A DNA stretch of 64,000 nucleotides from Actinomycetospora soli. Its GTDB lineage: Bacteria > Actinomycetota > Actinomycetes > Mycobacteriales > Pseudonocardiaceae. Below the pieces are notes generated by a model. That model was not told the DNA's origin. It made no database searches and saw only the letters and a list, made by a program, of their open reading frames with translations. The translations under genes were made by a program, and so were the position numbers. This document shows, in pieces, positions 1-6,524 of this stretch. Positions within the stretch are counted from its first letter, which is position 1, and each line of letters opens with the position of its first letter. The stretch spans positions 124,001 to 188,000 of the forward strand of contig NZ_JAJNDA010000006.1 in the NCBI RefSeq assembly GCF_021026295.1, given 5' to 3'.

Positions 1-1
1 G

Positions 2-1558
2 AAGTCGACGCTGCTCAAGGCCCTGACCGGGTTCCGACCCGCCGACGAGGGCCGCGTCGAGTACGCCGGCCGCGATCTCTACGCCGACTACGACGAGCTG
101 CGTCAACGCATCGGGCTCGTCCCGCAGGACGACATCCTCCACCCACAGCTCACGGTCGAGCGCGCGCTCAGCTACGCCGCCGAGCTGCGGTTCCCCGACG
201 ATGTCGGCCGCGAGGAACGCGAGCGGCGTATCGAGGAGGTCGTGCACGAGCTCGGCCTCGACGGGCAGGCCGACCAGCCGATCCACACGCTCTCGGGCGG
301 ACAGCGCAAGCGCACGAGTGTCGCCCTCGAGCTGCTCACCCGGCCTTCGCTGTTGTTCCTCGACGAGCCCACGAGCGGCCTCGACCCCGGGCTCGACAAG
401 TCGGTGATGCGCACGCTGCGGGGACTCGCCGACGACGGGCGCACGGTGGTCGTGGTGACGCACAGCGTCGCGAACCTCGACCTCTGCGACCGGCTCCTGC
501 TCCTCGCGCCCGGCGGTGAGGTCGCCTTCTTCGGACCTCCCGACGAGGCCCTGGCCTACTTCGGCCGCACCGACTTCGCCGACGTGTTCCTGCTGCTCCA
601 GGAGCGCGGCGACTGGGGCGAGCGGTTCCGCCGCTCCCCCGCCCACGCGCGGTACGTCGGTCGTCGCGATCGACCCGCCGAGCGCACGGAACACATCTCG
701 GCTGGGAGGCCCGCAGCCCGGCAGCAGTCGGTCGGACGACAGTTCTCCGTCCTCGCCCGCCGCTACCTCGCCGTCATCGCCGCCGACCGGCAGTACCTGA
801 TCTTCATGGCCGCGCTCCCCCTCGTGCTCAGCGTGCTCGCCCACGCCCTGCCCGGGGAGGCCGGGCTGTCGATGGCCGAGCAGCTGCGCGGGGCGGCGGG
901 CGCGCCGCACCTGTTGTGGCTGGTCCTCGTCGTGGGCGCAGCGCTCATGGGGTCCGCCGCGTCCATCCGGGAACTCGTGAAGGAACGCGAGCTCTACCGT
1001 CGGGAACGGGCCATCGGGCTCTCCCGCGGCGCGTACCTGACGTCCAAGCTGGTGGTCCTCGGGGCGATCGTCGGCGTCCAGGCGATCGTGCTCGGCATCC
1101 TCGGCACGATCGGCCGCCCGGCGCCGGACGAGGCCGTGCTCCTGGGAAGCGGCACCGCCGAGATCGTCGTGGCGTTGGTGCTGCTGGCGACGGCGAGCAT
1201 GGCCGTCGGGCTCGCCGTCTCGGCGCTGATCGACAACGCCGACCGCGGGATGCCGCTGCTCGTGCTGCTGGCGATGCTGCAGTTCATCCTGTCCAGCGCG
1301 CTGATGCAGATCGGTGACCGGCCGGGGCTCGGCCAGCTCGCGTGGCTCGTCCCCGCCCGCTGGGGCTTCGCGGCCGGAGCGGCGACGATCGGCATTCCGA
1401 CGGGGCCCGCCGCACGACCCTTCGACCAGCCCGACCCGCTCTGGGACCACACCGCCGGCACCTGGCTCGCGGACCTGGGCGCGCTCGCCGTCGTGACCGC
1501 ACTCTTCGTGGCCCTCACCTGGTGGCTGCTCCGCCGGCTCGACCCGGCCCGGCGATGA
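2..1558 (+). CDS. ABC transporter, fused ATPase and ABC-2 permease (5' truncated)
   Basis: The reading frame is open from the first bases of the window, so the start lies upstream. Visible in order: the end of a Walker A motif (KSTLLKALTG, first residues), Q-loop (LVPQDD), signature LSGGQRKRTSVALE, Walker B LLFLDEPTSGLDPG and H-loop VVVTHS, then about six hydrophobic segments of an ABC-2 type permease. The ATPase-then-membrane order is that of ABCG-like half transporters; in actinobacteria (the Rv1747 type) such proteins often carry N-terminal FHA domains, which would be outside the window. Substrate unknown. The stop overlaps the start of the FHA gene downstream (ATGA), so the two are translationally coupled, which supports the FHA-ABC reading. 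Confidence 0.9.
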   Translation, partial: KSTLLKALTGFRPADEGRVEYAGRDLYADYDELRQRIGLVPQDDILHPQLTVERALSYAAELRFPDDVGREERERRIEEVVHELGLDGQADQPIHTLSGGQRKRTSVALELLTRPSLLFLDEPTSGLDPGLDKSVMRTLRGLADDGRTVVVVTHSVANLDLCDRLLLLAPGGEVAFFGPPDEALAYFGRTDFADVFLLLQERGDWGERFRRSPAHARYVGRRDRPAERTEHISAGRPAARQQSVGRQFSVLARRYLAVIAADRQYLIFMAALPLVLSVLAHALPGEAGLSMAEQLRGAAGAPHLLWLVLVVGAALMGSAASIRELVKERELYRRERAIGLSRGAYLTSKLVVLGAIVGVQAIVLGILGTIGRPAPDEAVLLGSGTAEIVVALVLLATASMAVGLAVSALIDNADRGMPLLVLLAMLQFILSSALMQIGDRPGLGQLAWLVPARWGFAAGAATIGIPTGPAARPFDQPDPLWDHTAGTWLADLGALAVVTALFVALTWWLLRRLDPARR

Positions 1559-2355
1559 GCGCGCCGCCCGTGAACGCACCCGTCCTGCGCGCCGCCGACG
1601 GCCGCACCCTCGAGGTGACCGGCCGCCTCGTCGTGGGCCGGGACGAGACGTGCGCGCTGTCGTTCCCGACCGAGGCCCGCCTGTCCCGTCGGGCGCTCGC
1701 CGTCGTCCCGACCGGCGGCGGCGCGGTCCTGAGCTGCCTCAGCCGCACCCACGGCCTCGTCGTCGATGCGGACGGCGCCCTGTCCCGGCTTCCTCCGGCC
1801 TCCGACGACGGGCCCGCCGGCGGCTACGTCCTGACTCGCGGCAGCGCCACCGTCACCGGCCCCTCCTGGGGTGCCTCGGCGTTCGTCGTGACGATCACCG
1901 CTGCGGCGCCGCTCGCACCCGCCGTCGTGACGATGGACCCGACCGGCACCGCGACCCGCGAGCCGGTGCGGCTGCGGACGCACACCAAGGAGTTCGTCAC
2001 CGCGCTGATGCTCTGCCGGCACCGGCTGCTCGACGCGACCGACCTCGCCCCGCCCCCGGAGGTCCCGCAGCTGACCCGCGCGGTACTCGAGGCCACCAAC
2101 AGCTGGCACCTCGTGACCGCGCTGGAGCGCGACGAGGCCACCCGCAAGCGTCTGACCGGCCGCATCCACGAGCACCTCAAGGCTCTGCGGGTCAAGCTCG
2201 TCCGCGGCGGTCTCGCCGAGCGCGGGGCGCGGCTGACGCCGTCGGTGATGGTCGACCTGCTGCTCGCCTGTGGCGCGATCACCCGCTCCCACCTGCGCCT
2301 TCTCGACGACGAGACCTGGTTACGCGCCCAGGAGGCACAGTGGTGGGACGCGTGA
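1555..2355 (+). CDS. FHA-domain protein with C-terminal helical region
   Basis: A 266-residue protein starting at an ATG that overlaps the stop of the ABC transporter. Residues about 8-75 have the beta-rich pattern of a forkhead-associated domain (LEVTGRLVVGRDE, then LSRRALAV), which binds phosphothreonine; the usual Asn-Gly pair of the third loop is not evident, so binding may be weak or lost. The C-terminal half, from about residue 140, is helical and basic (e.g. LTGRIHEHLKALRVKLVRGG) and could be a winged-helix-like domain. It probably links the transporter to Ser/Thr kinase signalling. Identification of the FHA fold is from motif reading only. Confidence 0.7.
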   Translation: MSAPPVNAPVLRAADGRTLEVTGRLVVGRDETCALSFPTEARLSRRALAVVPTGGGAVLSCLSRTHGLVVDADGALSRLPPASDDGPAGGYVLTRGSATVTGPSWGASAFVVTITAAAPLAPAVVTMDPTGTATREPVRLRTHTKEFVTALMLCRHRLLDATDLAPPPEVPQLTRAVLEATNSWHLVTALERDEATRKRLTGRIHEHLKALRVKLVRGGLAERGARLTPSVMVDLLLACGAITRSHLRLLDDETWLRAQEAQWWDA

Positions 2356-2413
2356 GGACCACCCCTGAGCTCGGGGATGGGACCTGCGGGTCGATCTCCC
2401 TAGCGTTGGTCTC

Positions 2414-2992
2414 ATGACGCTGACGCAGCCGGCCCGCCGCTCCGCCCCGGAGTCCTTCGCGACGACGGCGCTGCCCTCGACGGTCACCGCGCCGTTCACC
2501 GCGGCGGTCCCCGCTCCTTCCCGACGTCGGGTGTGGCTGGGCGGGGTGGCGGCCCTCGGCCTCGCGGGGGTCATCGGGGCCGTGACGCTCGCGTCGAACA
2601 GCTCCGCGGTGGCGCCGCTTCCGGCGGCCCCGGTCTCGCTGGTAGGCGCTGATCCCTCGACCACTCGCTGCGCCGACGATGCGCAGACGGCGACAAGCCG
2701 CGTGGTCACGATGCAGCGCGGTCGGTTCGAGGTGCCGATCGGGATGCTCGAGGTCCGCACGTCGAGCGCCTGCGGCACCGCCTGGGCGCGCTACACGCTC
2801 GACGCGTCGGCGCCGGTCGCCGCGGTCGCGATCGAGGGTCGCACCCGTCAGGAGCTGCCGGTCGTGGCAAGCGGGCGGGTCGCCCATGGCGTCACCGCAA
2901 TGGTCATGGCCGACGGGCCTGTGCACGTCGAGGTGCTCCCGGTCGTCGGGGCCGTCCTGCCAAGTCGTTCCACCACTGGAGGTACTCCGTGA
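2414..2992 (+). CDS. DUF2690 membrane-anchored exported protein
   Basis: A 192-residue protein with a basic cytoplasmic N-terminus of about 40 residues, one membrane segment (about 42-62) and an exported domain with the DUF2690 signature: an early Cys (TRCADDAQTA) and LEVRTSSACGTAWARY, the two cysteines probably forming a disulfide. The function of DUF2690 is not known; such proteins are common in actinobacteria. No clear Shine-Dalgarno precedes the ATG, and TAGCGT ends 7 bases upstream, so a leaderless transcript is possible. The end overlaps the next gene. A decayed copy of this gene's 3' part sits at 4984-5165 in front of a paralogue of the next gene. Confidence 0.75.
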   Translation: MTLTQPARRSAPESFATTALPSTVTAPFTAAVPAPSRRRVWLGGVAALGLAGVIGAVTLASNSSAVAPLPAAPVSLVGADPSTTRCADDAQTATSRVVTMQRGRFEVPIGMLEVRTSSACGTAWARYTLDASAPVAAVAIEGRTRQELPVVASGRVAHGVTAMVMADGPVHVEVLPVVGAVLPSRSTTGGTP

Positions 2993-3492
2993 CCCGTGGC
3001 GTTCTGCTCGCCTGGATCGGCGCCGGGGTCGCTGTCCTGGCGATCCTCGCGGCCCTGTTCTGGCCGATGGAGGCGTCGGTGACGCCGCTCCCCACTGCGA
3101 ATGCGACAACCTCGAGCCCAGCGTCCGTGCCCGCACCAGCCGCCGGGGAGGCGCCCGTCGTGGCGGCACCGGTCGAGGAGGTCGCCACCACCGACGCCCG
3201 CGGGCGAGTGATCAGGAACAAGGCGGTAACTCCGCCGATCGCGCCGGGGGTGGCACCGGCAACGGCCGGCGCCGGTGTGCTGGCACCAGCGCCTGCGGGT
3301 CCGGCGAACGCGGCCGTTGCGGTGCCGCCGGCGACCAGCCAACCGGCGGCACCCGGCGCAGGGGGGAGCGCCGCCGCTGGAGGGCCGGGAGGTTCCGGCG
3401 TGCCCGCCTTGCCCAGCGGAGGAGGCGGGGGCGGAACTGGTGGCGGGTGGACCGGAGGCGGAGGGAATGCCGACACACAGCCAATCGGCTGA
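2989..3492 (+). CDS. small Pro/Ala/Gly-rich single-pass membrane protein
   Basis: A 167-residue protein, GTG start overlapping the DUF2690 stop. It opens MTRGV, has one hydrophobic segment (about 5-25) ending in FWPMEASV, then a low-complexity extracellular tail rich in Ala, Pro and Gly with a conserved-looking DARGRVIRNK patch near residue 65 and a Gly-rich C-terminus. The paralogue at 5162-5593 shares MTRGV, the WPM.ASV turn and the DARGR patch, so these parts are the conserved ones. No enzymatic motif is visible; a wall-spanning or scaffold role beside the sortase is a guess from position. Confidence 0.7.
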   Translation: MTRGVLLAWIGAGVAVLAILAALFWPMEASVTPLPTANATTSSPASVPAPAAGEAPVVAAPVEEVATTDARGRVIRNKAVTPPIAPGVAPATAGAGVLAPAPAGPANAAVAVPPATSQPAAPGAGGSAAAGGPGGSGVPALPSGGGGGGTGGGWTGGGGNADTQPIG

Positions 3493-3598
3493 GCGGGACT
3501 GCTCTGAGGCCTGGGTCGCGCTGCGGTCAAGGACATGTAACAGAAAGACATCGCAGGACGAGGGACTGTCCACAGATCAGCACGATCCGGGGGGAACA

Positions 3599-4342
3599 TT
3601 GCCAGGAACAGTTCGACTTCGCGTTGCCGCTGCCGTGTGTTCGGCAGTGGTCGTCGGTGGCCTGCTCGTCGGAGGTGGCGCCGCCGCGGCCCAAGGCGCC
3701 ACGGATCCGGTGTGCGCTGCGCTCGCCGCGGCGAAGGATGCCAAGACCAAGGCCGACGAGGCCTACGACGAAGCCAAGACGAATCTCACGAACGCCTCCT
3801 CCGCCGTCGTGAAGGCGGAGGCTGACGCGAACGCAGCCCCGAACGACGCGGACCTACAAACGGCGCTCGCTACGGCGCGCGCGCTTCACAATCAGGCGAT
3901 GACGAAGGAGGCGTCGGCCGACTCGACACGTCGGGGCGCCCAGATGAACCTCAACCAGGCCGTCAGTGCCGCCGCAGGAAAATGCCCGCCCCCGACCACG
4001 ACGACAACCACGTCGAAGCCTGCGTCCGGCACCACCTCGCAGCCGCCCGGAGGAACGACCAGTAAGAATCCCGGTCGCCCTGACCTGAACTGTCAGGACT
4101 TCGTATCCCGCCCTGCCGCGCAGGCCGTGCTCAATCAGGATCGAAGCGACCCGTACCGCCTCGACGCCGACAACGACGGTTACGCGTGCGAGGAGTTCTT
4201 CGGCGACCCGTCGAAGGACCCGGACGTCGACGAGGACAAGACGGTCGTCCACACCCACGACGACGGTTCCGAGGCCGCCTGCGAGGGCGACCAGGTCACG
4301 GTCGTTCCGGAGGGGTCTGCCGACACCGGGTCTGCCCTGTGA
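3599..4342 (+). CDS. secreted excalibur-domain protein, candidate sortase partner
   Basis: A 247-residue protein. I chose the TTG at 3599 because it is preceded by GGGGGGAAC and gives a clean signal peptide (basic start, hydrophobic core, cut after about residue 35). A coiled, Ala-rich segment follows (about 40-120), then a Thr/Ser/Pro linker, then the excalibur Ca-binding motif: NCQDF at the front and DADNDGYACEE at the end. The C-terminus reads QVTVVPEGSADTGSAL, resembling the VPxGxxxTG tails of proteins encoded beside class F sortases in actinobacteria (recollection, not a search). It overlaps the sortase gene by four bases. Confidence 0.85.
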   Translation: MPGTVRLRVAAAVCSAVVVGGLLVGGGAAAAQGATDPVCAALAAAKDAKTKADEAYDEAKTNLTNASSAVVKAEADANAAPNDADLQTALATARALHNQAMTKEASADSTRRGAQMNLNQAVSAAAGKCPPPTTTTTTSKPASGTTSQPPGGTTSKNPGRPDLNCQDFVSRPAAQAVLNQDRSDPYRLDADNDGYACEEFFGDPSKDPDVDEDKTVVHTHDDGSEAACEGDQVTVVPEGSADTGSAL

Positions 4343-4893
4343 GGAGGGCGCTCTTCCTCCCGCTGCTCGCTCTGCTCGTTCTGATCAGTGCCGGATGCAG
4401 CAGCACGGGAGCGGGAACCGCGGCCAAGGCGGTTGACGACGGGCTGTCCGTCAGCATCCCCTCGATCGGTGCGGAATCGTCGCTCATCCCCCTCGGGTTG
4501 AACGAGGACCGGACGGTCGCCACGCCGCCCGTGAGCAACCCGATGCAGGCCGGGCTCTACGTCAACGGGCCTGCTCCCGGCGACCCCGGCCCCGCCGTCA
4601 TCCTCGGTCACGTCAACGGCGGCGGGAAGGCAGGGATCTTCTCGCGCCTCGCGCAGGTGAAGGCCGGGGACGAGGTCGACGTCCGACGGTCCGACGGATC
4701 GACGGCCGTCTTCCGAGTGCGTGAGGTGACGCGCGCGTCCAAGGAGAACTTTCCGACGTCGAAGGTCTACTCCGACACCCCGAACTCGCAACTGCGGCTC
4801 ATCACGTGCGGCGGTGTCCTGGACCGGACCGCCCGGTCCTACCTCGACAACGTGATCGTCTACGCCGACCTGGCCGAAATGCGCTCGGCCTGA
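4339..4893 (+). CDS. lipoprotein class E/F-type sortase
   Basis: A 184-residue transpeptidase-like protein with GTG start overlapping the excalibur stop (GTGA). A short signal peptide ends in the lipobox-like LISAGC (Cys20), so it is probably membrane-tethered through lipid rather than a TM helix. The sortase fold shows the catalytic triad: His91 in LGHVNGG, Cys157 in LITCGG and Arg163 or Arg166 in LDRTARSYLDNVIVYA. The family joins sorting-signal proteins to cell-wall acceptors; the adjacent excalibur protein is the obvious candidate substrate. The 3' part from codon 82 together with the downstream hairpin is repeated, without gaps, at 13855-14230. Confidence 0.88.
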   Translation: MRRALFLPLLALLVLISAGCSSTGAGTAAKAVDDGLSVSIPSIGAESSLIPLGLNEDRTVATPPVSNPMQAGLYVNGPAPGDPGPAVILGHVNGGGKAGIFSRLAQVKAGDEVDVRRSDGSTAVFRVREVTRASKENFPTSKVYSDTPNSQLRLITCGGVLDRTARSYLDNVIVYADLAEMRSA

Positions 4894-4957
4894 TCGCCGA
4901 CGGTGCCGGAATTACTGTCGCTGGGTGCAAGCAGTGACGCATTGCTTGCACCCAGCG
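4582..4957 (+). repeat. 376-bp direct repeat, left copy (sortase 3' end plus terminator)
   Basis: Matches 13855-14230 base for base in length with no gap; by hand count 37 of 376 positions differ, about 90% identity. It covers sortase codons 82-184, the stop, a 25-base spacer and the complete hairpin. In the coding part 32 of 103 codons differ, 22 of them synonymous. The two copies bracket about 8.9 kb. Confidence 0.93.
4919..4957 (+). terminator. strong hairpin terminator after the sortase gene
   Basis: A perfect 15-base stem (CGCTGGGTGCAAGCA with its complement) closed by a 9-base loop begins 26 bases after the sortase stop. There is no U tract, as is usual in high-GC actinobacteria. The same hairpin recurs at 14192-14230 without a change. 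Confidence 0.85.
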
Positions 4958-4983
4958 GGAGGTAACGCCACACCGCAGCCAGA

Positions 4984-5165
4984 CGGAGCGTCTTCCGCGC
5001 CGTACGCAGTCGATGTGTATCGCGGTCAGGGCGAACATCCGGGCCACGATCTCGCGAAGCGGCGTGATCAGGATGATCGACCTGTCACTGTCCCTGCGCG
5101 CCGAGGTCGTCCAGGCCGGCGGCGCCGTCCTGCCCAGCCGCAGTCTTGATGGAGGTACTCCATGA
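4984..5165 (+). pseudogene. DUF2690 gene remnant (3' part)
   Basis: In the frame ending at the TGA of 5163-5165 this stretch encodes a diverged tail that ends VVQAGGAVLPSRS then GGTP, against VLPVVGAVLPSRS then GGTP in the intact DUF2690 gene, and further upstream RTQSMCIAVRANIR against RTSSACGTAWARYT. The nucleotide match is strongest in the last 60 bases, including the GGAGGTACTCC Shine-Dalgarno for the following gene. The 5' half with the membrane segment is missing. It shows that the DUF2690-small protein pair was duplicated here and that only the downstream gene survived. Confidence 0.65.
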
Positions 5166-5593
5166 CCCGTGGCGTCCAGTGGGCATTGCTCGGCGCCGGG
5201 GTCGCCGCCGCAGCGATTCTCACCGCGCTCTTGTGGCCGATGAAGGCCTCGGTCGCTCCACGACCTGCGGCGGAACCCTCCGGGGCATCACCGTCGTCGA
5301 TGCCGGCTCCGCCGCCGGTCGCGGCTCCGGTCGAGCAGGCCGCCGCGACCGCTGACGCTCGCGGGCGGATCGTCCGGAAGCCGACCCAGACGCCGGCTGG
5401 TGTCGCACCCGCGGCGCCGCCGTCGGGCCAGAGCGATCCCGCGCCGGGCCCGCTGCCCGCCGCGAAACCGCTCGCGTCCAGTACGACCCCTTTGGGCGGG
5501 AGCGGCAACAATGGCGACAACGGCAACAGCGACAACAACAACAACGACGGCAATCGAGGCGGAAACTTCGGCGACTTCTTCCCTGGCGGCTGA
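5162..5593 (+). CDS. small Pro/Asn/Gly-rich membrane protein, paralogue of 2989-3492
   Basis: A 143-residue protein with ATG start and a GGAGG seven bases upstream. Same build as its paralogue: MTRGV, one membrane helix ending LLWPMKASV, Pro/Ala-rich tail with a DARGRIVRK patch near residue 60. The C-terminus differs: an Asn/Asp/Gly-rich run (GNNGDNGNSDNNNN) ending FFPGG instead of the Gly/Trp-rich end of the other copy. It belongs to the second, broken copy of the DUF2690/excalibur/sortase locus. Function unknown. Confidence 0.7.
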   Translation: MTRGVQWALLGAGVAAAAILTALLWPMKASVAPRPAAEPSGASPSSMPAPPPVAAPVEQAAATADARGRIVRKPTQTPAGVAPAAPPSGQSDPAPGPLPAAKPLASSTTPLGGSGNNGDNGNSDNNNNDGNRGGNFGDFFPGG

Positions 5594-5633
5594 CGCGTGA
5601 GCGGGGCGCTGCAGCTCCGCCTGGACCGCCCGG

Positions 5634-5651
5634 CTCTTCGGTGGCGAAGAG
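5634..5651 (+). terminator. short hairpin after the small membrane protein gene
   Basis: CTCTTCG and CGAAGAG form a perfect 7-base stem around the tetraloop GTGG, 41 bases past the stop of the upstream gene. It is shorter than the sortase hairpin, so its strength is uncertain. Confidence 0.5.
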
Positions 5652-5907
5652 ACGACGAACGACGACGCAAGGTCGTTCCTGTCTGTATAGACGGCCCTCG
5701 ATGCCCGGGAGCCCTTCACTCATCGCGGGACGGTGCTCTTTCCCCGGACCGTCGGGCGGTAGGCCTTCGAGCTGGAAGCACCGAAGGCGGTCCCGTTCGC
5801 CACGGTAGATGGTCGCGATCCTCGCGCGTCAACCCGTTCGGCGGCTTCCGGCCACGCTCCGTCGTCAGTACCCCTTGAGGCGAGGGTCGACGTCAGGAGG
5901 CGATGCC
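5652..5907. other. intergenic stretch between 5593 and the 5908 gene
   Basis: The whole gene-free stretch is 5594-5907. Apart from the hairpin at 5634-5651 I see no convincing coding sequence; the short frame opening at 5597 has arginine-rich shadow composition. It ends with AGGAGG (5895-5900), the ribosome site of the next gene. By position it should contain the left junction of the material that replaced the excalibur gene of the second locus copy. Confidence 0.5.
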
Positions 5908-6435
5908 GTGCGCACCGAGGAGTCCGGTAGCCGACGGTCGGGCTCCGTCGTCGCCATCGTCGTCGCCGTGATCGGCGCCGGCGCCACGATCTTCGCGGCA
6001 GTGATCACGGCGGGTGTGACGCTCTTGTCGAGCTCACCCTCCACGACGGGCAGTGCGGGAACCACCACCGTGACCGCGCCACAGAATCCTGCGCCCGGGA
6101 CGAGTGCTCCCGGCCCGCCGAGTTCGGTCGTGGCGCCCGGAGCTTCGCGCGGCCCCTCCGCGAGTGCCTCGCGGGCAATCGTGCGGCCCGGCGAGCAGGT
6201 CTCCTTCACCGGACGTGGTTTCCCACCTTCTCAACAGCTCACTTTCACATGGTTCGTCAATTCTGGCCAGGTCGACCTGGGATACGCCGACCTCTCCTCG
6301 ACCGGGACGTTCTCCGTCACCGTCACGATCCCGGCGGACGTGTGCAACTCTCGAGCAGGTTCGGTGTATGTCGCGGCGCAGCCCTCGTACTCCGTCGTCG
6401 AGGTCCCTCTGCGCGTGAGTGGAGCGAGCTGTTGA
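5908..6435 (+). CDS. single-pass membrane protein with exported Ig-like domain
   Basis: A 175-residue protein. The GTG at 5908 is chosen because AGGAGG lies 7 bases upstream; an ATG at 5903 is out of frame. Basic start, one membrane helix (about 13-40), a Thr/Pro/Gly-rich linker, then from about residue 85 a beta-sandwich-like domain (RPGEQVSFTGRGFPPSQQLTF ... VPLRVSGASC) with two cysteines that could pair. It resembles Ig-like modules attached to actinobacterial surface proteins. It is 89 bases upstream of the CHAT operon and in the same direction, so it may belong to that unit, though it is not coupled. Confidence 0.65.
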   Translation: MRTEESGSRRSGSVVAIVVAVIGAGATIFAAVITAGVTLLSSSPSTTGSAGTTTVTAPQNPAPGTSAPGPPSSVVAPGASRGPSASASRAIVRPGEQVSFTGRGFPPSQQLTFTWFVNSGQVDLGYADLSSTGTFSVTVTIPADVCNSRAGSVYVAAQPSYSVVEVPLRVSGASC

Positions 6436-6524
6436 AGGCACGCATTGCAATCAGCCTTCACCGCTAGTGGACGTCAGATGATGAATGAGCTCTGCGCACG
6501 TGCCGTCCACGCGAGACTGGTCCA

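Noticed and set aside
5597-5878. 93-codon frame after the small membrane protein gene
   Set aside because: Arginine-rich, no ribosome site, contains the hairpin at 5634-5651.
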